Positions 42,838 to 50,506 of a DNA stretch of 64,000 nucleotides are shown here, in pieces. Position numbers and translations under genes: made by a program. The notes below the pieces were generated by a model that had not been told where the DNA came from, searched no databases, and saw only the letters and a list, made by a program, of their open reading frames with translations. The first letter of the stretch is position 1, and each line of letters begins with the position of its first letter. This DNA comes from Citrobacter sp. (lineage in GTDB: Bacteria > Pseudomonadota > Gammaproteobacteria > Enterobacterales > Enterobacteriaceae), in NCBI GenBank assembly GCA_019415335.1, contig DXKH01000125.1, forward strand, positions 47,461 through 111,460. Direction: 5' to 3'.

Positions 42838-43038
42838 ATGAATCATCTAATCCAACTGAGTCGACATAGTTATGTATATCGGGGATTCACTATTCACAAG
42901 TGCCCTAAAAACTCCAGAACAATGCAGCGTTCATATAGCGTGCTGAATGATGGGAATTATTTCGGCAGAGACTTTGCATTAGCAGAGGCAATGCGAACCA
43001 TTGATAAACTAAAAAATGGTGGGAGAAATGAAACTTGA
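42838..43038 (+). CDS. Small early phage protein, unknown
   Basis: A 66-residue basic protein (MNHLIQLSRHSYVYRGFTIH..., FGRDFALAEAMRTIDKLKNG). I do not recognise a family. ATG at 42838 is chosen because CAGGAAAATC precedes it; the frame is open 10 codons further upstream, inside cox. Confidence 0.6.
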   Translation: MNHLIQLSRHSYVYRGFTIHKCPKNSRTMQRSYSVLNDGNYFGRDFALAEAMRTIDKLKNGGRNET

Positions 43039-43201
43039 AATGGCTATCGGGATTTTTATTTTTGCTGTGTTTGTTTTGAGCCTGATTCAGTTCCTGATTA
43101 GGTGGCATTGCAATAAAGCGAAGCAACAAAAAGAGAAGCGGCTTTCTGAATTTAAAGCCAGACGCGAAGAAGTAGAACGTAAGTCCCGCAGACAACTGTA
43201 G
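43028..43201 (+). CDS. Small single-pass membrane protein, unknown
   Basis: A 57-residue protein with one N-terminal membrane helix (MAIGIFIFAVFVLSLIQFLI) and a highly charged cytosolic tail (KAKQQKEKRLSEFKARREEV) likely to be helical. GGGAG lies just before the ATG. Function unknown. Confidence 0.6.
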   Translation: MKLEMAIGIFIFAVFVLSLIQFLIRWHCNKAKQQKEKRLSEFKARREEVERKSRRQL

Positions 43202-43213
43202 CAGGAACAAGAT

Positions 43214-43441
43214 ATGAACGATAACGCTCCATCACTTGCCAGCCTGTTAAGGCAGGGTTGCCAAGTAACACACCATCGCAATACTCGCGGCTGGATCGAG
43301 TGCCCTGACGGACGTTTCTTTAAACCAGAACCGAACAAGGTTCGCTTTATTAAAGGTATGAGTAAGCCTTTTGTTTATACGAAAAAGATAAATAAAGGCT
43401 TGCTTACCACTCTGGCAAGAGCATTCAAAAAACTACTGTAG
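43214..43441 (+). CDS. Fil-like early phage protein
   Basis: A 75-residue protein with the pattern SLASLLRQG...RGWIECPDGRFF. From memory this resembles Fil of phage 186, which makes cells filament by disturbing division after induction. Basic C-terminus. The family call is tentative. Confidence 0.55.
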   Translation: MNDNAPSLASLLRQGCQVTHHRNTRGWIECPDGRFFKPEPNKVRFIKGMSKPFVYTKKINKGLLTTLARAFKKLL

Positions 43442-43459
43442 CGGTAGAAGGAGGCTTAC

Positions 43460-43732
43460 GTGTTTACTGAAGAGAAAACATCGTGGGAACGGGAAATGCT
43501 GATTCGCGAAGCGGTGGAGAATGCGGAGAAAGGTTTTACTGTTAATTTAAAAAATGGCGCACGCATTGTTGTAACTCCTGACAGTCCATCAATTGATTTA
43601 ATTATTTATGGTCTGGAGAAAACAATTCGCGGAAATCATGAGCGGGCTCGAATGACCTTTATTGATTTTCTTTATTATTGGCACGAAAGGATATTTAAAC
43701 AGGTTAAGCGGAAACCACGTCCTAATCACTAG
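43460..43732 (+). CDS. Small early phage protein, unknown
   Basis: A 90-residue protein starting with GTG behind a strong AAGGAGG. Sequence features: KGFTVNLKNGARIVVTPDSP (beta-rich) then a helical C-terminus with aromatic cluster FIDFLYYWHERIF and basic end. No family recognised. Confidence 0.6.
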   Translation: MFTEEKTSWEREMLIREAVENAEKGFTVNLKNGARIVVTPDSPSIDLIIYGLEKTIRGNHERARMTFIDFLYYWHERIFKQVKRKPRPNH

Positions 43733-43801
43733 TTAATCAGGTTTGAAAATTAAAGGCATTCATTATGTCGGGCTTCATTTTGCCTTTTTCAGGAGGTTGC
43801 C

Positions 43802-44026
43802 ATGTCGGTTAAGTCAATAAAACTGGAGAGCGGAATTAGTGATCCGGACTTTATGGAAATAAACACCAATGCACGGAAAAGCGAACGTGCTCACCTTCTT
43901 GGTCTGCTGCGTATTTTTATGAGCCAACTGAAAAAGGAAAGTGCCACTCAGGAAGAAATTCATTTATCAGTCGAGCGGTGGATCAGCAACCGCGAATTAA
44001 TCATCAGTGAGGATAAAAGCTTATGA
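43802..44026 (+). CDS. Small early phage protein, possibly DUF2732
   Basis: A 74-residue helical protein (RKSERAHLLGLLRIFMSQLK). In this place P2-like phages often carry a DUF2732 protein; the resemblance is weak. Strong CAGGAGG ribosome site. Its stop overlaps the next start (ATGA). Confidence 0.5.
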   Translation: MSVKSIKLESGISDPDFMEINTNARKSERAHLLGLLRIFMSQLKKESATQEEIHLSVERWISNRELIISEDKSL

Positions 44027-44571
44027 ACAACATCATGTTAGATATTCGCGCTCTGGGTAAATCTCCAGATTCTCCGGTGTTTGCTATTGAGTGCGTTTTT
44101 TTCGAACCATCAACGGGGAAGATTGGCCCGCAATATTACCGTGCAATTGATATCAGAACCGTGGGCGGTATTTACCCTGAAACGGTTTTACAGCTCATGA
44201 AGGGGGATGCCGAACAGCGTGCTGAGGTTATCAATGCTACCTGTCGAGAGATTGATGCTGTCAGTGGCGTCTGTCGTTTTATCAAAGACAATGCCTCAAA
44301 ACACGAAAAGCTCATTTGCTGGTCAGCCGGAGACTCAGCAGACGTTACTACGCTCGCGTGTGCTCTTTCCCGCCATGGTCTTGGTCCATCATTACCGTAT
44401 TTCGACATTCGCTACCTATCAACATTGATTCATATCGCTGGCGTTACCGGATACGTCCCGCATCCGCGCCGTTCTACAGCGACTTATATGCTGACAGATG
44501 CTGTTTATCGCGCCGAGCAGGTTTGCGAGATCTGGCAGCGCCTGACTTCTCCACACCTCGAATCGTTGTGA
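44023..44571 (+). CDS. DnaQ-like 3'-5' exoribonuclease family protein, degenerate active site
   Basis: A 182-residue RNase H-fold protein of the phage 3'-5' exoribonuclease type. The first motif reads LDIRALG (residues 6-12): the aspartate is kept but the usual glutamate two residues on is arginine. WSAGDSADVTTL holds the third motif and MLTDAVYRAEQV the last. Loss of one metal ligand suggests weak or altered catalysis, perhaps a binding role. Coupled to the gene before it. Confidence 0.65.
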   Translation: MNNIMLDIRALGKSPDSPVFAIECVFFEPSTGKIGPQYYRAIDIRTVGGIYPETVLQLMKGDAEQRAEVINATCREIDAVSGVCRFIKDNASKHEKLICWSAGDSADVTTLACALSRHGLGPSLPYFDIRYLSTLIHIAGVTGYVPHPRRSTATYMLTDAVYRAEQVCEIWQRLTSPHLESL

Positions 44572-44581
44572 GGGCAAGATA

Positions 44582-45547
44582 ATGATCAGATCACCAATCA
44601 AATGGGCGGGCGGTAAAACTCGCGTTATGCCGCAGCTGCTGGAGCACTTGCCGAAGGCCGATTGTCTGATTGAGCCATTTGTAGGAAGCGGAACTGTGTT
44701 TATGAACACGGAATACCGTCGCTACATTCTTTGCGACAGCAATCGCGCGCTGATCAATTTCTTCCGCGTGGTCACGATGGATACCGAACGCCTGATCAAC
44801 ATCACGAGATCGATGTTTCATGGCGATAACACCGAAGATCGCTACTACGCACGAAGGACGCTTTTTAACTCCATGCAGTGGAGTGATACCTCCAGGCCTG
44901 ATCAGGCTTTGCTGTATGCCGCATTATTCCTGTATCTGAACCGCCATGGATTTAACGGGCTATATCGCACTAATCTGAGGGGGGAATTTAACGTTCCATT
45001 CGGTAAATATGCCGCGCCTTACTTCCCTGAAAAGGAAGTGCGCTTATTCGCCGAAAAGGCCAATAACACAAACACCGTTTTCATCCATTGTGACTTTCGC
45101 CATTCCATTCGCTACATCGTGGAACTGGATTTTGACAAAGTCATTTACTGCGATCCGCCATACATTCCAGCCAGTGAAACCGCCAACTTCACCGCTTACG
45201 GTAAGCCATTCACCCTGGACGATCATCGTGAGCTGGTTAAAGCCTTGCTGGATGTCAATCGCCAGCATGGCATCCGCTCGATCATCTCAAACAGCGACAC
45301 GCCTGATACCCGCGAAATTTATTCCGCCTTCAACCTTCACTCCCTGAGTGTCCGCCGCTCTGTGAGCGCCAAAAGCCGCGATATGGCTGGCGAAGTTATT
45401 GGCGTTCTTCGCGTGTGTGATGGTTGCGGCCGTGCTGGCGGTGGTTTCTGCCCGGATTGTGGACCGGTAATGGGGAATGCAACTTACGGCGTGATGTTTT
45501 TAGGCTTCGACCCTGCCAAGGGCTGTGAGACGCAGGAGCCTTTCTGA
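44582..45547 (+). CDS. dam: Phage DNA adenine methylase (Dam-type) with C-terminal zinc ribbon
   Basis: A 321-residue class D12 adenine-N6 methylase. It begins IRSPIKWAGGKTRVMPQLLE, has EPFVGSGTVF for AdoMet binding and the catalytic DPPY at residues 191-194. Such phage enzymes usually methylate GATC and guard against host restriction. Unusually, the C-terminus carries CDGCGRAGGGFCPDCG (cysteines 279, 282, 290, 293), a probable zinc ribbon. Confidence 0.9.
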   Translation: MIRSPIKWAGGKTRVMPQLLEHLPKADCLIEPFVGSGTVFMNTEYRRYILCDSNRALINFFRVVTMDTERLINITRSMFHGDNTEDRYYARRTLFNSMQWSDTSRPDQALLYAALFLYLNRHGFNGLYRTNLRGEFNVPFGKYAAPYFPEKEVRLFAEKANNTNTVFIHCDFRHSIRYIVELDFDKVIYCDPPYIPASETANFTAYGKPFTLDDHRELVKALLDVNRQHGIRSIISNSDTPDTREIYSAFNLHSLSVRRSVSAKSRDMAGEVIGVLRVCDGCGRAGGGFCPDCGPVMGNATYGVMFLGFDPAKGCETQEPF

Positions 45548-45753
45548 TGACCATCAAAAAGACTCATACGGGCATCGTTATTACCAAAGATGGCCCGCAG
45601 CGCAAGAAGTTGCACCAGACGGAATCCATGTGGGTAGTCGGCAAAACTGAGTGCTACCGGAAAGACACCGGCAAACGCCACTTTGCTGAACATACCCGCC
45701 GTCGACTGCTGCTTGATTCAATCGAAGAGATTCGGGAGGTCGCCACCCGATGA
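45547..45753 (+). CDS. Small basic phage protein, unknown
   Basis: A 68-residue protein (TIKKTHTGIVITKDGPQRKK, WVVGKTECYRKDTGKRHF) that overlaps the methylase stop (TGATG) and the next small gene, so it is translationally coupled. No family recognised. Confidence 0.6.
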   Translation: MTIKKTHTGIVITKDGPQRKKLHQTESMWVVGKTECYRKDTGKRHFAEHTRRRLLLDSIEEIREVATR

Positions 45754-45923
45754 ACACAGTTGATGCAGTGATCACTCGCGTGCTCGACGTTCGTCCATAC
45801 CGCCATTTCTGGATTGTTGAGGTGGAGGTATTGAGCTGGGGCAGGTACAGCAGCACGACCATTATCCGTGATACCGAAAAAGACGCCCGGCAGGTTAAGC
45901 CAGGCGACACCGTGACCGTATAG
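45750..45923 (+). CDS. Small phage protein, unknown (57 residues)
   Basis: Reads MNTVDAVITRVLDVRPYRHF and ends KPGDTVTV, a beta-rich pattern that suggests a small barrel. ATG overlaps the previous stop (ATGA), with GGGAGG 11 bp upstream. Its position in a tightly packed operon supports it as a real gene. Confidence 0.6.
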   Translation: MNTVDAVITRVLDVRPYRHFWIVEVEVLSWGRYSSTTIIRDTEKDARQVKPGDTVTV

Positions 45924-45933
45924 GTGGCGCGCG

Positions 45934-46854
45934 ATGACGGCTTATTACAACGAAATCGACCCGCATGCAGCGCAACATCTGCGCAATCTAATTGACGCCG
46001 GCCATATCGCGCCAGGTGTTGTTGATACACGTTCAATTGAGGATGTAACCCCAAATGACCTTAAAGGTTTCAGACAATGCCATTTCTTCGCTGGAATTGG
46101 CGGCTGGTCACTCGCATTGCGTCGTGCAGGATGGCCTGATGATCGTCCCGCATGGACAGCGTCATGCCCATGCCAGCCTTTCAGCGCGGCAGGCAAAGGG
46201 CTTGGGTTTGCTGACGAGCGGCACTTATGGCCCTCCGCACATTGGCTTATCGGCCAGCTCCGCCCTGTCGTGGTATTTGGCGAACAGTCTTCAAGTAAAG
46301 ATGCTGAAGACTGGATCGACCTTGTACAAACTGACATGGAAAGTTTGGGCTATGCCTTCGGGGCGTCGGCGTTTCCGTCTGCGGGCGTCGGTGCGCCGCA
46401 CATCCGGGAGCGTACTTACTGGCTGGCCGACACCAACCGCGAGCAATACGAAGAACGCTTATCAGGATGCCGAGAAGGTGATCGCCAGGAAGATGGCTGG
46501 TCGGCAGTCGAACTTACAGGACTTTGCTTGTCTTGCGGGCTGGCCCACCCCTGCGGCGAGGGATGGAAAGGGCGGTTATCAGGGGGGCAGAGTGAGGAAT
46601 GGGAAACTGTCAACGGACACGCTGGATGTGGTAGCACAGATAGCAGGCCCGGCGCGGTTAACGGCTTCTGGGGAGCTTCTGACTGGATCTTTTGCAGAGA
46701 TGGAAAGTGGAGGCCAGTTAAACCCGGCCTTAAGCCTCTGGTTAATGGGGTTCCCGCCAGAGTGGGAAGATTGCGCACCTACGGAAACGCCATCAACATC
46801 GAAGCGGCGGTGGCATTCATAAGTGCTTATATGGCGACGGTGAGTTATGTCTGA
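45934..46854 (+). CDS. Phage DNA cytosine-5 methyltransferase
   Basis: A 306-residue C5-cytosine methylase. Motif I is HFFAGIGGWS (residues 50-59), motif IV with the catalytic cysteine is CPCQPFS (C80), motif VI is VVFGEQ, motif VIII is IRERTYWLA and the closing motif is LRTYGNAINIEAA. The target recognition part between about 170 and 230 is short and unlike known enzymes. It overlaps gene A by 8 bp. A long second frame runs inside it (next entry). Confidence 0.9.
   Translation: MTAYYNEIDPHAAQHLRNLIDAGHIAPGVVDTRSIEDVTPNDLKGFRQCHFFAGIGGWSLALRRAGWPDDRPAWTASCPCQPFSAAGKGLGFADERHLWPSAHWLIGQLRPVVVFGEQSSSKDAEDWIDLVQTDMESLGYAFGASAFPSAGVGAPHIRERTYWLADTNREQYEERLSGCREGDRQEDGWSAVELTGLCLSCGLAHPCGEGWKGRLSGGQSEEWETVNGHAGCGSTDSRPGAVNGFWGASDWIFCRDGKWRPVKPGLKPLVNGVPARVGRLRTYGNAINIEAAVAFISAYMATVSYV
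46055..46822 (+). CDS. Long overlapping frame inside the cytosine methylase gene
   Basis: A 255-codon frame, +1 relative to the methylase and nested in it. It reads like a protein seen repeatedly with phage cytosine methylases: begins MTLKVSDNAISSLELA, contains LSARQAKGLGLLTSGT, LYKLTWKVWAMPSGRRRF, two GWPTP blocks (GWPTPTASNTK, GWPTPAARDGK) and ends near LSLWLMGFPPEWEDCA. GAGG 12 bp before the ATG is a marginal ribosome site. Whether it is translated cannot be told here; it may be only a shadow of a conserved gene. Confidence 0.4.
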   Translation: MTLKVSDNAISSLELAAGHSHCVVQDGLMIVPHGQRHAHASLSARQAKGLGLLTSGTYGPPHIGLSASSALSWYLANSLQVKMLKTGSTLYKLTWKVWAMPSGRRRFRLRASVRRTSGSVLTGWPTPTASNTKNAYQDAEKVIARKMAGRQSNLQDFACLAGWPTPAARDGKGGYQGGRVRNGKLSTDTLDVVAQIAGPARLTASGELLTGSFAEMESGGQLNPALSLWLMGFPPEWEDCAPTETPSTSKRRWHS

Positions 46855-49477
46855 TCTCGCTGCGCTAGCATGGGAATGGAATACCAAACGGCAGGCCATC
46901 AACCACCATAAAACCGAAAGTTCAGCCATTGAGTATCTGACACCGAAAGGCGAGCGCAGAGCGCTCGCTTATGGCGATCTGGTTGATACGGCCTACCGCG
47001 TACCATTGCGCCCGCGCGAGGGCGAGGCGCGTGAGGCATTTGATCGCAATGGCCGCGCTAACTACCTCCGCCGCCGGGTGCAGACGCTCCCGGCGTTTAT
47101 CCGTAAGCGCTTCTCGCAGCACCTTGAAAACCTCGAACGCAACAAGCCAAAAGACGTTGTGCGCTGGCTGTTTGGTACGTTTGAGCGCCATGTGTTACGC
47201 CGTGTTGATGCGGTTAATGCGCAATACCTTCCACAAAGTACACTCCCCGCGATCCTTCTCCCACTGCGCGATGACTTCCACCTGTTGCCATGGGCAGACA
47301 AAAAACGCCTGAAAAGACTGGCGTATAAGCTTGCGAATCTGATGAAAAGCGAGTTTATGCGCGAGTTTGATTTTCAGTATGAGCAAACATCCGATCTCGA
47401 GTTTTCGTCGATTTACGCGTATGGGGCTATAGCGAGTAAAGCGGCGACGCTCAATATCGCGATCCCCGGATGGGCGCGTTATTGCGATGAAGAGCTGGAC
47501 GCCGACGAGGCGCTGCGTGCCGCTGGCAGACTTCATTCCGAAAAATGGTGGCTTAACAAAATCCGCCGCATCCATGACTGCTGGCGCGAACATCTAATGA
47601 TCGCGACCGGCTACGTCAGCAAAGTGGCTTCACCATATTGCTCTGATCCCTGCTTCAGAGAATGGGTGGCGCAGAAAAAAGCGAACTTCGAATTCCTTCA
47701 GGCGATGGAGCTGGAAGACCAGGACACCGGCGAGCGCAGCTCATTACTGGATAAGGTGATGGGTAGCGTTTCCAACCCGAAGATCGCGCGGCATGAGCTG
47801 ATGGTGCGCATGCGCGGGTTTGAGGATATGGCGAATGAAATGGGGCTGGTTGGCATGTTCTACACGCTGACAGCGCCGTCGCGTTACCACTCAACGCACG
47901 TCCAGTCAGGCAGACGAAACGATAAGTACCAGCACGCCAGCCCGCGTCAGACGCAAAAATACCTTTGCAAAGTCTGGGCGCGCGTCAGAGCCAAATGGAG
48001 TCGCGAAGGTATTCGCACGTTTGGTTTTCGTGTTGCAGAGCCTCACCACGATGGAACCCCTCACTGGCATCTGTTGCTCTTCCTCCGCCCTGAGGAAGTA
48101 GAGCATGCAACAGCCATTTTCCGCAAACACGCCATGAAAGAGGACGGTAACGAGAAAGGTGCTTCAGAGCACCGTTTTACCGTTACGCCGATGGACGAGC
48201 AATTTGGGTCTGCAACAGGCTATATCGCGAAATACATCTCGAAAAATATCGATGGATACGGCATGGATGGTGAAGTGGATCTTGAGTCAGGCCAGCCGGT
48301 CAGGGAGATGGCAAAGCGTGTACGCGCCTGGGCTTCACGCTGGAACATCCGCCAGTTTCAGCAGATTGGCGGCGCGCCGGTGACCACCTGGCGGGAGCTG
48401 CGCCGGTTAGGTGACCGTGAGTTGGTATTGCATCCTGAGCTGGAAGCTGCACGCGCCGCAGCCGATGCGCCAGACTGGCCGGGATATACCAACGCTCAGG
48501 GTGGGCCATTTGTCGCGCGCGATTGCCTGCGCGTTCGGCTTAACTATGAATTCACAGAAAACGGCAATGATTATGGTGACACGGTCGCCAAAATTACTGG
48601 CGTTTATTGCCCTTATACGGGAAGCGAATCCGTCATTTTCACCCGCACCACCGATTACAAGATTGTGCCGAAGCGTAAGCCGTCGCCGGTCGAGATTTTG
48701 ACCTTAGAAGGCCGCGCAGCGGCCCCTCGGAGTTCTGTCAATAACTGTACGGGGCGCTCCGGAACGTACGAAAAACCACCGTTAAAAATGGTGGTGCCAG
48801 ATGGTACCTCACCGTCAAAACCGGCGATGCATGCCGGTATTGATCACCCGGACAGTCAAATGACAGAACTTCCGCTGAATATCGAAGATTTGCGCCGATA
48901 TTCACGCCAGCAGCGGCAGGAAATCACCAGCAGACTGAAAAACTTTGGCCGCGAAAGCTCAGATCAAGCCTTCGAGCGTACCGCGCGCGGCCTGCGCACG
49001 TCTGTTGATGATGAAACTGCGTTGGCGTGGGGGCCAAAAGTGGCCGCTGCGAAAGATATGAGCCTGACACCAGAAGAGGCTGAACAGCGTTGGAGCGAAC
49101 AGCTGCGGACCGAGGCGGAGCGGCGTGCGGATAACTATGCCGCCGCAGTTGCGGAATACCAGAAGAAAAAAGCCGAAGCAGCACTGCGGCAGGTACAGCG
49201 AAGAGATACGTCGAAACAAAATGGAGTTAGCCAGGAAATCATCGCCAGCATTGGCGCGCAGCTGCAGAGTTGCAGAATTTTCGTTAGTGATGACGTTGTA
49301 CGGTCGATTGCTGGCGGTGCGCGAGTTCGTTACGACGGTGGAATGCTTGCGATGGAAAACGGACGGTTGCAAAAAGTGAAAGCATGGCGCGCAGGGCAGA
49401 AAAATAAACTAACATCCGAACATATGGCTGTGCATGCCTTGATCACGCGTTGGAAGAGAGAGTTGAAACGAAAATAG
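46847..49477 (+). CDS. A: P2-type replication initiation endonuclease gpA
   Basis: An 876-residue HUH endonuclease that nicks the phage origin and stays linked to the 5' end to start rolling-circle replication. The metal-binding motif is HHDGTPHWHLLLF (residues about 400-412), and the paired catalytic tyrosines are Y459 and Y463 in GYIAKYISKNI. In P2 the origin lies inside the A gene, and the same is likely here. The C-terminal 200 residues are charged and helical (EEAEQRWSEQLRTEAERRAD). Confidence 0.95.
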   Translation: MSDLAALAWEWNTKRQAINHHKTESSAIEYLTPKGERRALAYGDLVDTAYRVPLRPREGEAREAFDRNGRANYLRRRVQTLPAFIRKRFSQHLENLERNKPKDVVRWLFGTFERHVLRRVDAVNAQYLPQSTLPAILLPLRDDFHLLPWADKKRLKRLAYKLANLMKSEFMREFDFQYEQTSDLEFSSIYAYGAIASKAATLNIAIPGWARYCDEELDADEALRAAGRLHSEKWWLNKIRRIHDCWREHLMIATGYVSKVASPYCSDPCFREWVAQKKANFEFLQAMELEDQDTGERSSLLDKVMGSVSNPKIARHELMVRMRGFEDMANEMGLVGMFYTLTAPSRYHSTHVQSGRRNDKYQHASPRQTQKYLCKVWARVRAKWSREGIRTFGFRVAEPHHDGTPHWHLLLFLRPEEVEHATAIFRKHAMKEDGNEKGASEHRFTVTPMDEQFGSATGYIAKYISKNIDGYGMDGEVDLESGQPVREMAKRVRAWASRWNIRQFQQIGGAPVTTWRELRRLGDRELVLHPELEAARAAADAPDWPGYTNAQGGPFVARDCLRVRLNYEFTENGNDYGDTVAKITGVYCPYTGSESVIFTRTTDYKIVPKRKPSPVEILTLEGRAAAPRSSVNNCTGRSGTYEKPPLKMVVPDGTSPSKPAMHAGIDHPDSQMTELPLNIEDLRRYSRQQRQEITSRLKNFGRESSDQAFERTARGLRTSVDDETALAWGPKVAAAKDMSLTPEEAEQRWSEQLRTEAERRADNYAAAVAEYQKKKAEAALRQVQRRDTSKQNGVSQEIIASIGAQLQSCRIFVSDDVVRSIAGGARVRYDGGMLAMENGRLQKVKAWRAGQKNKLTSEHMAVHALITRWKRELKRK

Positions 49478-49517
49478 ATGATCATCAAATGGATGTGGAA
49501 TGTTAACTTGCTGACTA

Positions 49518-49546
49518 TTGACGTTTATTTGCAATCTTCATAAAGT
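49518..49546 (+). promoter_or_regulatory. Promoter of the nuclease cassette
   Basis: TTGACG, 17-base spacer, TAAAGT, about 50 bp before the nuclease gene and after the gene A stop. The strength and spacing suggest expression independent of the phage early operon. Confidence 0.6.
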
Positions 49547-49596
49547 GTATCCATGAGAAGTGCTGTGTTTCTTTTTTTCTTAGGGGATTTATTATA

Positions 49597-50505
49597 ATGG
49601 ACTTAGATAGTAAGAAAAAAATCGCCTTAGCATGGTGGAACACAAGTATGTCTCCACATTCAAAAGAAAATACCGCTAATGAAGAACATAAAAACTATGT
49701 TGCTCTCACTCTCTTACGTTTGATTCAAGAAAAAAACATTGATATTTTATGTCTGTGTGAAGTGTCGAGAGAAGACGTTGTTTTTATTTGGGATTGTTTT
49801 TCTGAGTTTGGTTTTTCTGTGTATGACGGGACCATAAAAGACGGGAGGAAAAAATTTGATTTGTGCGTTTTGTATAAAACGGATTTATTAGAGTTGGTGA
49901 ATTCGGAAATAATTAGCAAGCCGTATATTGAAAATAACATATATGCAGGTCAAGAGATTGATTTCAAGATTAAAGAGACTGGGGAACCAATTACACTATA
50001 TTTGGTTCATTGGTCTAGTAGAATGTATGATCATGAGGATTCTGCGAAGAAACACTATATAGGTGTTGCCTTAAGGGATGCTGTGTTTGCCAGTATAGAA
50101 CAAAGAAACATAAACAATGTTATTATCTTAGGCGATTTTAATGAAGAGCCATTTAATAAGAGCATAACTGATATATTATGTGCATCACGTGATATAAGTC
50201 TTGTTAAAAAATCACCAAGGCTTTTGTATAATCCTTTCTGGCGGCATTTAGTAAGTAATCAGATGTTTCCTGAGCATAAAGAATTTGAAGCATACGGTAC
50301 GTATTACTATAAAAGTGACGGAATCCATCGTTGGAGAACGTTTGACCAGATGATATTTTCATCAAGTTTTGTGAGGGATGGTAACTGGTTTCTTGATGAA
50401 TCTAAAACGGAAATATTTTCTGATGAGGCGTTTATTAAATTCATTTACAATTCAAAGTCCAGATTTGACCATTTACCAGTAATCTCATTGATAGAGAGGC
50501 GTTAA
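49597..50505 (+). CDS. Endonuclease/exonuclease/phosphatase-fold nuclease, AT-rich accessory gene
   Basis: A 302-residue protein of the EEP (DNase I-like) superfamily. Metal and catalytic motifs in order: WWNTS (N15), CLCEV (E55), LVHWSS (H138), ILGDFNEEP (D180, N182), TFDQMIFS, and RFDHLPVISL (D291, H292). All the usual active-site residues are therefore kept. Substrate could be DNA, RNA or a phosphoester; none can be assigned. The gene is clearly more AT-rich than its phage neighbours and lies between gene A and cos, where P2-like phages carry swappable anti-phage genes. The stop is one base before the next ATG, so the two genes form a unit. Confidence 0.8.
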   Translation: MDLDSKKKIALAWWNTSMSPHSKENTANEEHKNYVALTLLRLIQEKNIDILCLCEVSREDVVFIWDCFSEFGFSVYDGTIKDGRKKFDLCVLYKTDLLELVNSEIISKPYIENNIYAGQEIDFKIKETGEPITLYLVHWSSRMYDHEDSAKKHYIGVALRDAVFASIEQRNINNVIILGDFNEEPFNKSITDILCASRDISLVKKSPRLLYNPFWRHLVSNQMFPEHKEFEAYGTYYYKSDGIHRWRTFDQMIFSSSFVRDGNWFLDESKTEIFSDEAFIKFIYNSKSRFDHLPVISLIERR

Positions 50506-50506
50506 C

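Noticed and set aside
46416..46778. Minus-strand frame opposite the cytosine methylase
   Set aside because: No ribosome site and no recognisable family; unlike the +1 frame on the plus strand it does not resemble recurrent phage proteins.
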